A stretch of DNA of 64,000 nt from Gammaproteobacteria bacterium (GCA_027315105.1 DAHUYP010000089.1:46890-110889), one strand, 5' to 3'; counted from the first letter of the stretch, positions 24,243 to 33,478 are shown. Notes: generated from the letters alone by a model not told the origin. A program made the numbers and translations.

Positions 24243-25070
24243 ATGAAACTCGCTCTGTGGCAGACGGTTGGATTTCCGGGCGACGTTGCGGCCAACCTGG
24301 CCGCTCTGGAAGCCACGGCGCAGGCGGCATCGGCCGCCGGCGCAGCGTTGCTGCTGTGTCCGGAATGCTGGCTCTGCGGCTATCACATCGGCGCCGCGGT
24401 CACTGCTCTGGCGGAGCCGCACGATGGCGCCTCGGCACGGCGCATCGCCGAAATCGCGCGCCGCAGTCGGATCGCCATCGCCTACGGCTACGCCGAGCGC
24501 GACGGCGACACCGGCCGCATCCATAACGCTGCGCAGGTCATCGGCGCCGATGGCACGGTCCTGTCGCGCTATCGCAAGACCCACCTGTTCGGACCGGATG
24601 AGCGCGCCACCTACCAGCCGGGCAGCTGCTTCGAGCCGCCGTTCGAGTTCGGCGGTTTCAAGATCGGACTGCTGATCTGCTACGACGTCGAATTTCCCGA
24701 GGCGGTACGCAGCCTCGCGCTCATGCAGGCGGACCTGATCCTGATTCCAACCGCGCTCACCGCCGAGTATGGCGCCGTGCCGCAGTTCATCGTGCCGGCG
24801 CGCTCGGTCGAGAACCAGGTCTATATCGCCTACTGCAATCATGCCGGAGTGGAGAACGGCATGCGCTTCCTGGGCGGCTCTTGCCTGACCGGCTTGGACG
24901 GCAGGGCGCTGGCCGCCGCCGGCGCAGCCGACGCCCTGCTGGTGGCCGAGATCAGTCAACGCGAGCGGCGCGCGGCCGCCGGGACCTATCCCTATCGTTC
25001 GGATCGCAGGCCGCAGCTCTACGGCCTGCTGGCGACCGAAGTCGAGTGGCTTGCGCACGGCAGCGACTGA
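24243..25070 (+). CDS. Carbon-nitrogen hydrolase (nitrilase superfamily amidase)
   Basis: LLLCPECWLCGY (Glu), YRKTHLFGPDE (Lys), GLLICYDVEFPE (Cys) catalytic triad motifs. Confidence 0.92.
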   Translation: MKLALWQTVGFPGDVAANLAALEATAQAASAAGAALLLCPECWLCGYHIGAAVTALAEPHDGASARRIAEIARRSRIAIAYGYAERDGDTGRIHNAAQVIGADGTVLSRYRKTHLFGPDERATYQPGSCFEPPFEFGGFKIGLLICYDVEFPEAVRSLALMQADLILIPTALTAEYGAVPQFIVPARSVENQVYIAYCNHAGVENGMRFLGGSCLTGLDGRALAAAGAADALLVAEISQRERRAAAGTYPYRSDRRPQLYGLLATEVEWLAHGSD

Positions 25071-25258
25071 CGAGCGCGCTGCGGCGCGGCCGCGCACGGG
25101 CGCGCCGCCGCCGAAATCCTGACGTTCGGCATTAGGGCAGGCGCCGCAGCCTCTGCGCCTTGCCGGTGCACGGCCATACCGCCTGTTTGATGCCTGTGCC
25201 ACGCGCGCTCCGGCCGCGCGCTCCATAAGCTCAGGTTTTATATGGAGGATGCTTGAAT

Positions 25259-25278
25259 GCGCGCGCGCGCGCGCGCGC
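25259..25278. repeat. (GC)10 dinucleotide tract
   Basis: Read directly; uninterrupted GC x10 upstream of the riboswitch. Confidence 0.95.
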
Positions 25279-25310
25279 CGGCATGCGCCTTGCACTGGAC
25301 CCAGTCTGAA

Positions 25311-25416
25311 ATGTGCGTCTAGGGTTCCGGCCTGCTGCGCAGGCGTCTGGTCCGAGAGAGGCAGTCCAGGTTCGATGGGGGCCTGGATACACGGCGGGAC
25401 AAAAGCCCGGGAGATA
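25311..25416 (+). promoter_or_regulatory. Guanidine-I (ykkC) riboswitch aptamer
   Basis: TCTAGGGTTCCGGC...CTGGTCCGAGAGAGGC...ATACACGGCGGGACAAAAGCCCGGGAGAT matches the conserved ykkC core; internal hairpins CCTG-CAGG and TCCAGG-CCTGGA present. Confidence 0.93.
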
Positions 25417-25727
25417 CGGTTGCGGGGAGCTATCGCGTCCCCGGGACGATCTCCCGTGCAGGAGAACACCCCGGACGCAGCGTTGATATCTCCTCGCAGA
25501 TGACATGGCTGCGTCGTGCTGTTCGGGAGATCACGCGCTGTGGAGACAACAGGCTTCCTGTCTCGGTCAATCCGTCCGCTCTTTTCGCCCCTGCCGGGCG
25601 CCGCCGCATGCTGCCGCGGTGCCGGTCAGGTCGCGATCGATCCATAACTACAGATCCATAACTACCAACGGGTGTGCCCAACGTCGTACAGCTTCGCGAT
25701 CGTGCGAATTCATCAGAGGGATCATCA

Positions 25728-28349
25728 ATGACGTCACGTGTTCGCGCAAAAACGCCCCCGGCCATTGCAAGGAAGCGCCGAGTGCGTCCGGTTGAGAAAT
25801 TCACGACCGTCACGGCCGCGGTGCTCACTGCGCTGTACGGGACGCACGCCTACGCGGACAACACCGCGGGCACCGATGAGACCGGCACCGGCGCGAGCCT
25901 GGCCGAGGTCGTGGTCACGGCGAGCCGCCGCGAAGTCTCCGCCCAGGACCTGCCGATCAGCATCACCGCGGTGTCCGGCACCGATCTGGAGAAATCCGGA
26001 ATCCAGGACATCGCGGGTCTCGCGCATTCGATGGCCGGCGTCAACTTCACCGACAAGGGCCCGTTCGACGGCGTCAACGGCTCTACGCTGATCATCCGGG
26101 GTCTGAACAGCGAGGGCACCGCCGGCCAGCTCGCGCTCGCCTCGCCGGTCGTGCCGCCCGTGGCCACCTACGTCGACGATACGCCGCTGTTCTTCAACCT
26201 GCGGCTGCAGGACCTGGATCACGTCGAGGTCCTGCGCGGCCCGCAGGGCACGCTGTACGGCTCCGGTTCGCTCGGCGGCACCGTCCGCTTCGTCCAGAAC
26301 GCTCCCGATCCGTCCGCCTTCGATGCCAAGGCCGAGATCGGCATGAGCGACACCGCGCACACGCATGCGCCGAACGAGGACGTCAGCGGCATCCTCAACC
26401 TGCCGATCACCGATACCCTGGCGGTGCGCATGAACGCCGGCTGGAGCTACGACGCCGGCTTCATCAATCAGCCGAACCTGTACGTACTCGATTCCTCGGG
26501 CGCACCGGCATCCGCCCAGCCCGGCAACCTCTTCAGTCCGCCAGAGAAGTACGCCAAGGACGGCACCAACGCCTACGACTATCGCGATTTCCGTATCTCG
26601 GCGCTGTGGAAGCCCAACGAGGGCTTCCACGCGCAGCTGTCCTATTACTATCAGGGCGAAACGGCCAACGGCTTCCCGTACGCAGCGATCAATGGCGCCG
26701 CCTACAATCAGCCCATCAGCGCGTTTACGCAGGCGCCGGCGGCTGCAGGAGGCCCGTACTCCAATCCGGCGTTGCTGTCGCAACTCTACAACTCAGCGGT
26801 GCCCGCCGGCGTGGACTCGCTGTCGAACGCCGACAACAGCCTGGAAGGTGCCCACGACGAGGTCAACCTGGTGGCGTTGATGATGCAATACGACATGGGT
26901 TTCGCGACCCTGACCTCGGATACCTCGTGGGCGCACCACGTCAACCAGTCATACAGCGACCTCACCGCGCTGTACACCAACTTCTACTTCTTCCAGAGCC
27001 TCTACGGCCAGAATCCGCGCAGCTTCGTGCAGGGTCGCGATGCCTGGATCGACACGCCCTGGACGCAGGAGATTCGCCTGGTATCGAAGCCGGGTGGCGT
27101 CGTGGACTGGGTGGGCGGACTGTTCTACAAGAGCGAGACTTCCGCCATCCAGGAGCACGAGTTCTACCCCGGCTATCTCAACTTCTACAACGGCTGCGCG
27201 CCGGTCTACGGCCAGAGCGGCGGCAACGGCACCACCCCCTCGTACTGCGGCGTCGGCGAGACCGCCTACACGCCGGGTGTCAACACCTCTATCGACGGCA
27301 TCCCGATCGTCAAGGACCAGGCCTATATCGGCGACTTCGAGACCAAGTACACCGACCTGGCGGCATTCGGCGAGGTCACCGGGCATCTGACCGACGCGTG
27401 GAGCGTCACGGGCGGCACACGCATCTTCAGGCAGACGATATCGCAGTCGCAGCAGACCGGGCTGCTGTTCGATGCCGGACCGTACTTCGGCTCCGCGCCC
27501 CCGGTCGCCAACGCCTCGCTGAGCGATTCGTGGCGCAAGGTGCTGTGGAAGCTCAATACCGCCTATCAGCTCAACCCGACCAACCTGGTCTATGCCACCT
27601 GGTCGCAGGGATTTCGCCGCGGCGGCGTCAATGCTTTGCCGCCGAGCGAGCTCGGCGGAACCTATCAGACGCCGGCGGCGCTGACGACGCTGCAGCCGGA
27701 CACCGCCGACAACTACGAAGTCGGCGCCAAGGGAACGTTGCTGAATCGCTTTCGCTATTCCGTGGCCGCCTACGACATCCAGTGGCACAACATCCAGGAA
27801 GGCGTACAGTTGACGCCGCTGGTCCTGCCGGCATCGCTCAACATCGGCGAGGCCTTCAGCCGCGGCGTGGAAGCCGAACTGTACGCCGTGATCACGCGCC
27901 ATCTCGGAGCGCAGCTCGACTACACCTACGATCAGACCAAGCTGACGGCGCTCAATCCGCTGTTCGTGACGCCCAACGTGGCCGTGCCGCCGCCGCCGGT
28001 CGGCACGGCGCTGCCCGGAACGCCGAAGACCAGCGTCGCGCTCGGCCTGGAGTACGGCCACGTGGAGTTCGCCGGCGGCGAGCTGCGCTATGCGATCAAC
28101 GGTCACTACCAGAGCGCGGTGCTGCCGGCGCTGTCGACCACGGTGCCGACCACGGCCGGCTACGCGATGTTCGATACGCGGCTCAGTTTCTCGCGCGCGC
28201 ACTGGACCGAATCGCTGTACGTGGACAACCTGACCAACAACCTGGGCATCATGTCCTACTCGGATCCGGGCGTTTACGGCAATCGCTACCAGGCGATCGT
28301 CTCGCAGCCGCGCACGATCGGGTTCACCGTGGGGTATTCGTTCAAGTAG
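25728..28349 (+). CDS. TonB-dependent receptor
   Basis: Plug LAEVVVTASRREVSAQDLPISITAVSG; RLQDLDHVEVLRGPQGTLYGSGSLGGTVRFV; C-terminal aromatic GFTVGYSFK. Confidence 0.93.
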   Translation: MTSRVRAKTPPAIARKRRVRPVEKFTTVTAAVLTALYGTHAYADNTAGTDETGTGASLAEVVVTASRREVSAQDLPISITAVSGTDLEKSGIQDIAGLAHSMAGVNFTDKGPFDGVNGSTLIIRGLNSEGTAGQLALASPVVPPVATYVDDTPLFFNLRLQDLDHVEVLRGPQGTLYGSGSLGGTVRFVQNAPDPSAFDAKAEIGMSDTAHTHAPNEDVSGILNLPITDTLAVRMNAGWSYDAGFINQPNLYVLDSSGAPASAQPGNLFSPPEKYAKDGTNAYDYRDFRISALWKPNEGFHAQLSYYYQGETANGFPYAAINGAAYNQPISAFTQAPAAAGGPYSNPALLSQLYNSAVPAGVDSLSNADNSLEGAHDEVNLVALMMQYDMGFATLTSDTSWAHHVNQSYSDLTALYTNFYFFQSLYGQNPRSFVQGRDAWIDTPWTQEIRLVSKPGGVVDWVGGLFYKSETSAIQEHEFYPGYLNFYNGCAPVYGQSGGNGTTPSYCGVGETAYTPGVNTSIDGIPIVKDQAYIGDFETKYTDLAAFGEVTGHLTDAWSVTGGTRIFRQTISQSQQTGLLFDAGPYFGSAPPVANASLSDSWRKVLWKLNTAYQLNPTNLVYATWSQGFRRGGVNALPPSELGGTYQTPAALTTLQPDTADNYEVGAKGTLLNRFRYSVAAYDIQWHNIQEGVQLTPLVLPASLNIGEAFSRGVEAELYAVITRHLGAQLDYTYDQTKLTALNPLFVTPNVAVPPPPVGTALPGTPKTSVALGLEYGHVEFAGGELRYAINGHYQSAVLPALSTTVPTTAGYAMFDTRLSFSRAHWTESLYVDNLTNNLGIMSYSDPGVYGNRYQAIVSQPRTIGFTVGYSFK

Positions 28350-28377
28350 CCTTGAAGTCGGCGCAGCCGCGACGGAT

Positions 28378-29535
28378 ATGAACAGCGTACAGATCCTCGA
28401 ACGCCTGATCGGCTTTCCGACGGTCAGCCGCGACTCGAACCTGGCGCTGATCGAATACGTACGCGACTTTCTGTCGGCGCGCGGCGTGGATTCGAGGCTC
28501 TATCCGGACGCGAGCGGGCGCAAGGCCAATCTGTATGCCTGCGTCGGCCCGTCGGAGCGCGGCGGGATACTGCTGTCCGGGCACACCGACGTGGTACCGG
28601 TCGACGGCCAGCGATGGTCCTCCGATCCGTTTCGGCTGCAGGAGCGGGGCGCACGCCTGTTCGCGCGCGGCGCGGCGGACATGAAGGGCTTCCTGGCCTG
28701 TGCCCTCAGGGCCGCGGGCCTCGCGGCCGCGCGGCCGCTGCGCCTGCCGCTGCAGCTCGCCTTCTCGTACGACGAGGAGGTCGGCTGTCTCGGCGTGCGC
28801 TCCCTCATCGACGACATGTCGCGCTGGAGCCATCGGCCGGCGTTCTGCATCGTCGGCGAGCCGACCATGCTGCGCACCGCCGTGGGACACAAGGGCAAGA
28901 CCGCGCTCAGAGCGACCTGTCATGGCCGCGCGGCGCATTCCGCCGCTCCGGATCGCGGCGTGAACGCGATTCACATGGCGGGGGATCTGATCGGGCACAT
29001 CCGGCGCCGGCAGGCGGGCATTGCGCACGGCGGCGCGCGCGATCCGGCCTACGAGGTCCCGTACACGACGCTGCACGTCGGCGTGATTCACGGTGGCACG
29101 GTGCTGAACATCGTCCCGGCCCGCTGCGAGCTCGAATTCGAGATCCGCAACCTGCCGGCCGATGATCCGGCAGCGCTCGTGAGCGCCATCCGGGCGGACG
29201 CCGCCGCCGTCGCCCGCTCGATGCACGGCGACTGCGACGCCGGCGGCGACGACGTGCGCATCGACTTCGAGCTCGTCCACGAATATCCGGGTCTCGACAC
29301 GCCGTCGGACTCGCCGGTGGTGGAGCTGGCGGCCGCCCTGACCGGCAACCGGGAGCGCATCAAGGTGGGCTTCGGCACCGAGGGCGGGCTGTTCAGCGGC
29401 CGGCTCGGCATTGCGACCGTGGTCTGCGGCCCCGGCTCGATCGATCAGGCCCACAGGAGCGACGAGTTCGTGGCGCTCGATCAGCTGCAGCGCTGCGACG
29501 CGATGATGGATTCGCTGCTCGATCGGCTGGCTTGA
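28378..29535 (+). CDS. M20-family deacylase (ArgE/acetylornithine deacetylase-like)
   Basis: ILLSGHTDVVPVDGQRWSSDPF, ARGAADMKGFLACAL, SYDEEVGCLG. Confidence 0.9.
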   Translation: MNSVQILERLIGFPTVSRDSNLALIEYVRDFLSARGVDSRLYPDASGRKANLYACVGPSERGGILLSGHTDVVPVDGQRWSSDPFRLQERGARLFARGAADMKGFLACALRAAGLAAARPLRLPLQLAFSYDEEVGCLGVRSLIDDMSRWSHRPAFCIVGEPTMLRTAVGHKGKTALRATCHGRAAHSAAPDRGVNAIHMAGDLIGHIRRRQAGIAHGGARDPAYEVPYTTLHVGVIHGGTVLNIVPARCELEFEIRNLPADDPAALVSAIRADAAAVARSMHGDCDAGGDDVRIDFELVHEYPGLDTPSDSPVVELAAALTGNRERIKVGFGTEGGLFSGRLGIATVVCGPGSIDQAHRSDEFVALDQLQRCDAMMDSLLDRLA

Positions 29536-29614
29536 CGTTGCGGCACGGCGCACCGCCGCCGGCATCGATGCGGCCGGCACCGCCGCCATACCCAATGCAC
29601 CTGGAGCAATCCCC

Positions 29615-31159
29615 ATGATCCGAACCGGCCGGCAGTACCTCGATTCGATCCGCGATACGCGCGAGGTCTACATCAACGGCGAGCGCGTCAGGGACCTGGC
29701 GAAGCATCCGATGTTCAAGCCGCTGATCGACATCCGTGCCCGCATCTACGACCTGCAGCACGAGGCCGCGACGCGCGACATGCTCGCCTACCAGGACGGC
29801 GGCGAATGGCACGCCGTGGCGAACAAGCTGCCGCGGACGCAGGAAGACTGGTGGAACAAGCGTCGCGCGACCGACACGGTCCTGGAGGCCATCGGCGGCG
29901 TCGTGACGCGGGTCGGCGACGAGACCGTCGGCGAGATGTGGTCCCTGTTCGACGGACAGGACGTTCTGAACGAGGTTGATCCCCAGTTCTCCGCCAACAT
30001 CCGCCGCCACATCGGCGCGGTGCTGCACGCCGATCCGTTCCACGTCTCGGCCAACACCGATCCGAAGGGCGATCGCTCCAAGGCCCCGCAGGACCAGGAT
30101 CCGGACACGCTGCTGCACGTGATCAAGGAAACCGATGCCGGCATCGTGGTGCGCGGAGCGAAGTACGAGACCGCCGCCGCCTACGCCAACCAGGCCTTCA
30201 CCAAGCCCACCAACGCCAACTGGGGCAACCAGGCGCTCTCGGACTACGCGGTTGGATTCATCTGCGACTTATCCTCGCCGAACCTGAAATTCATCTGCCG
30301 CACCGGCTTCGCCGGGCGCGCCTGCGCGGCCGACTATCCGCTGGCCAACAGATTCGACGAAGTCGACGCGCTGGTCATCTTTGACGATGTGCTGATCCCC
30401 TGGGAGAACGTCCTGTTCTATCGGCACACCAGAGCGGCGTCCTTCATACGGGCCACGCTGCATCGATATTCCGCCTTCGCGTTCGTGCAGCGCAATCTGA
30501 AGCTGGCGGACATGATGATCGGTGCGGCGCTGTTCAACGTCAGGCAGACGGGGCTCGACCGACAGCAGGCGGTGCAGGAGAAGCTCGCGCAGCTGGCGGT
30601 GTACCGCGAGGGCATCAATGCCCATCTGACCGCGGCCGTCGCGCTGGCGGAGAGAAGTCCTGCCGGACTGCTGATGCCGAACCAATCGCTGTTGTATTCC
30701 GGGCGGGTCCTGGCCTGCTCGCAGCTGCACGAGATGATGCACGTCGCGCGCGAGCTGTGCGGCGGCCAGATCTGCATCACGCCGGACAAGGCCTCGTTCG
30801 AGGCTCCGGAGACCAAGCCGTGGCTGGACAAGTATTACTGCGTCAACGACAGCTGGGCGGCGGAGGACCGCCGCAAGCTGCTGGCGTTCGCGCGCGACCT
30901 GCTCAACTCCGACTATGCCGGCCATCGGCTGACGTTCCAGTTGTTCGCGCAGTCGCCGCCGTTCTTCCATCTCAATGCGGTCTACCGCAACTTCGACTGG
31001 GACGGGCCGCTCGATTTCGTACGCAAGGCCGCGGACCTGTCCGAGCGGGTGATGCCGGGCGGCGGCCGCGCAGCGGGCGATCGGGCCATCAGGCAGTGGT
31101 TCGAGTCGCAGCCCGGTGCCGCCGCGGCGCCGTCGACCACGGCCGGAGCCGCGGCGTGA
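29615..31159 (+). CDS. HpaB-family FAD-dependent monooxygenase (4-hydroxyphenylacetate 3-hydroxylase/PvcC-like)
   Basis: RTGRQYLDSIRDTREVYINGERV, DVLIPWENVLFYRH, HEMMHVARELCGGQICITP. Confidence 0.9.
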   Translation: MIRTGRQYLDSIRDTREVYINGERVRDLAKHPMFKPLIDIRARIYDLQHEAATRDMLAYQDGGEWHAVANKLPRTQEDWWNKRRATDTVLEAIGGVVTRVGDETVGEMWSLFDGQDVLNEVDPQFSANIRRHIGAVLHADPFHVSANTDPKGDRSKAPQDQDPDTLLHVIKETDAGIVVRGAKYETAAAYANQAFTKPTNANWGNQALSDYAVGFICDLSSPNLKFICRTGFAGRACAADYPLANRFDEVDALVIFDDVLIPWENVLFYRHTRAASFIRATLHRYSAFAFVQRNLKLADMMIGAALFNVRQTGLDRQQAVQEKLAQLAVYREGINAHLTAAVALAERSPAGLLMPNQSLLYSGRVLACSQLHEMMHVARELCGGQICITPDKASFEAPETKPWLDKYYCVNDSWAAEDRRKLLAFARDLLNSDYAGHRLTFQLFAQSPPFFHLNAVYRNFDWDGPLDFVRKAADLSERVMPGGGRAAGDRAIRQWFESQPGAAAAPSTTAGAAA

Positions 31160-31166
31160 GCCGCGC

Positions 31167-32357
31167 TTGAGCGCATCGAGTTCCAACCCGGCGGCGGCGC
31201 CCGACCCGGCGCTGCGACAGCAATTCCTGCTCGGCATGAGCCACGCGGCCTGCACCGTGAATGTCGTGACGACCGACGGCGCCGCGGGCCGGCATGGCGT
31301 CACGGTGTCGGCCATGGTCTCGGTCTCTGCCGATACGCCGCAGCCGACGCTGCTGGTCTGCATCCATCATCAGAGCCCGGTGGTGGCGGCGCTGCTCGAG
31401 AACGGCGTGTTCTGCGTCAACGTGCTGCGCGAGGACCAGGCGCACATCTCCGACCGCTTCGCCGGCCGCGACGGCGTTCGCGGTGCCGCGAAGTTCGATT
31501 GTGCGCGCTGGACGACACAGGTCACCGGCGCGCCGCGCGTGGTCGACTCACTGGTGGCGTTCGATTGCCGCGTCACGGCCAGCGAGCGGGTGGGCTCGCA
31601 CTTCGTCGTCTTCGGTTCGGTGCACGATATCTTCGTCGCCGGCGCGGGCGCGCCGCTGATCTATGCCAATCGCGCCTACGGTGTGCCGCAGCAGTTTCAT
31701 GCGCGCGCCGCCTGGGCCGACCGTCCCGCGCCGGCCGGCGGCTCGCTGGCACTCGGCTGCTTCCAGACCTTCGCACCCTACGTGGTGCCGGCACTGCTCG
31801 CGCGCCTCGCCCGGATGCATCCCGGCATGGCGCTCACGCTGCTCGAGGCCGACCAGGGCCGTCTGCTGGCCGGTCTTCGCAGCGGCGACCTGGACGTCGC
31901 GCTGCTCTATGATTTCGGGCTCGGCGCGGACATCGACCGGGAGCCGCTGGCCGAGCTCTCGCCCTATGTGCTGCTGCCGCAGGGACATGCGCTCGCGACG
32001 AGCGGCGCCATCGCGCTCGAAGCGCTGCTGCCCGAGCCGCTGATCCTGCTCGACCTCGAGCCGAGCCGGGATTACTTCCTGTCGCTGTTCCGCAATCGCG
32101 GCTTCGAGCCGCGTATCGGCCATCGCACCGGCTCGTTCGAGATGGTGCGCGGCCTGGTCGGGCATGGGCTCGGTTACAGCCTGCTGGCCACCAAGCCCGC
32201 CAACAGCATGTCCTATGACGGCCGCGCCCTCGTGACGCGGCCGCTGACGGCCGCGGCGCGCAACAGCCGCCTGGTGCTCGCGAATCTCGCGCGCCGGCCG
32301 ATGAGCGCGAATGCGCAGCTGTTCGCGGGCCATTGCCGCGCATTCTTCGCCGCCTGA
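31167..32357 (+). CDS. Flavin reductase domain fused to LysR-type substrate-binding (PBP2) domain
   Basis: N-part FLLGMSHAACTVNVVTTDGAAGRHGVTVSAMVSVS...ICIHHQSPVVAALLENGVFCVNVL; C-part GCFQTFAPYVVPALLARLARMHPGMALTLLEADQGRLLAGLRSGDLDVALLYD; single ORF, probable TTG start. Confidence 0.85.
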   Translation: MSASSSNPAAAPDPALRQQFLLGMSHAACTVNVVTTDGAAGRHGVTVSAMVSVSADTPQPTLLVCIHHQSPVVAALLENGVFCVNVLREDQAHISDRFAGRDGVRGAAKFDCARWTTQVTGAPRVVDSLVAFDCRVTASERVGSHFVVFGSVHDIFVAGAGAPLIYANRAYGVPQQFHARAAWADRPAPAGGSLALGCFQTFAPYVVPALLARLARMHPGMALTLLEADQGRLLAGLRSGDLDVALLYDFGLGADIDREPLAELSPYVLLPQGHALATSGAIALEALLPEPLILLDLEPSRDYFLSLFRNRGFEPRIGHRTGSFEMVRGLVGHGLGYSLLATKPANSMSYDGRALVTRPLTAAARNSRLVLANLARRPMSANAQLFAGHCRAFFAA

Positions 32358-32383
32358 CGAACCTCTGAGCATGGGAGTGACCG

Positions 32384-32800
32384 GTGCATACCCGCATACG
32401 CAAGTTCAATACGCGCGATACCTATCCGGAGCAGCAGCTCGACAACGATCTATGCCAGGCGGTCGTGGCCCGCGGCCGCACGGTGTTCGTTCGCGGCCAG
32501 GTCGGCCAGGATCTCGACACCGCGCTCAATGTCGGTGTGGGAGACCCCGCGGCGCAGGCCGAGCAGGCGATGAGGAACGTCCGGCAGCTGCTGCGCGAAG
32601 CCGGCGCTACGCTCGAGCACGTCTGCAAGATCACGATTTACCTGACGGATGCGCGATTTCGCGAACCCGTCTATCGGACCATCGGCCGCTGGTTGCAGGG
32701 CGTGCATCCGGTGTCGACCGGCATCGTCGTCGCCGGCCTGGCGCGCCCCGAGTGGCTCGTGGAAGTGGACGTCATCGCCATGATTCCGGATGAGGCCTGA
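32384..32800 (+). CDS. RidA/YjgF family protein
   Basis: FVRGQVGQDLDT...QAEQAMRNVRQLLREAGATLEHVCKITIYLTD...PEWLVEVDVIAMIP. Confidence 0.92.
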   Translation: MHTRIRKFNTRDTYPEQQLDNDLCQAVVARGRTVFVRGQVGQDLDTALNVGVGDPAAQAEQAMRNVRQLLREAGATLEHVCKITIYLTDARFREPVYRTIGRWLQGVHPVSTGIVVAGLARPEWLVEVDVIAMIPDEA

Positions 32801-32803
32801 GCG

Positions 32804-33478
32804 GTGACGTTCTCCATCGTCGCCCGCAGCGCGGATGCGCAATTGTTCGGCGTTGCGCTCGCCTCCTCGTCGCCGGCGGTCGCGGCCCGCTGCGCGCATG
32901 CCCGCGCCGGCGTCGGCGCGGTGGCGACCCAGAACGTCACCGATCCGTCCCTGGGGCCGCACATGCTGCAGGCGCTGCACCGCGGCGCCACGGCCCGTTC
33001 GGCGGTCGACGACAGCGTGCGCGCCACGCCCTTCGGCGCCTACCGGCAATTGCTGGCGGTCGGCCGGGAGCACCCGCCGGCCGTTCATTCAGGCGCCCAC
33101 TGCCTCGGCATCGTCGGTGCGGCCACCGGCACGCACGCCGCGGCCGCCGGCAACCTGCTGGCCGGGCCCGATGTCCCGCGGGCGATGCTCGGCGCTTTCG
33201 ATGCCGCCGGCGGGCATCTGGGCGAGCGCCTGCTGCAGGCGCTGCGCGCCGCCGTGGCGCACGGCGGCGAGGCCGGACCGATTCGTTCCGCGGGCCTGCT
33301 GATCGTGCGCGAGGTCTCCTGGCCGATCGTCGATCTGCGCGTCGATTGGACCGATGCGGATCCGGTGGCTGTGCTGGCGGCGATTTGGGATCGCTACGCA
33401 CCCCAGATCGACGACTACGTGCGCCGCGCAGTCGATCCGGTGCGCGCGCCGGGCTTCGGCGTGCCCGGCAATCCGTGA
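32804..33478 (+). CDS. DUF1028 family protein (Ntn-hydrolase-like)
   Basis: TFSIVARSADAQLFGVALASSSPAVAARCAHARAGVGAVATQNVTDP; GTG start. Confidence 0.88.
   Translation: MTFSIVARSADAQLFGVALASSSPAVAARCAHARAGVGAVATQNVTDPSLGPHMLQALHRGATARSAVDDSVRATPFGAYRQLLAVGREHPPAVHSGAHCLGIVGAATGTHAAAAGNLLAGPDVPRAMLGAFDAAGGHLGERLLQALRAAVAHGGEAGPIRSAGLLIVREVSWPIVDLRVDWTDADPVAVLAAIWDRYAPQIDDYVRRAVDPVRAPGFGVPGNP

Noticed and set aside
24057-24243. Possible riboswitch in the NCS1 / C-N hydrolase divergent region
   Set aside because: No conserved ykkC or other recognisable aptamer core visible.
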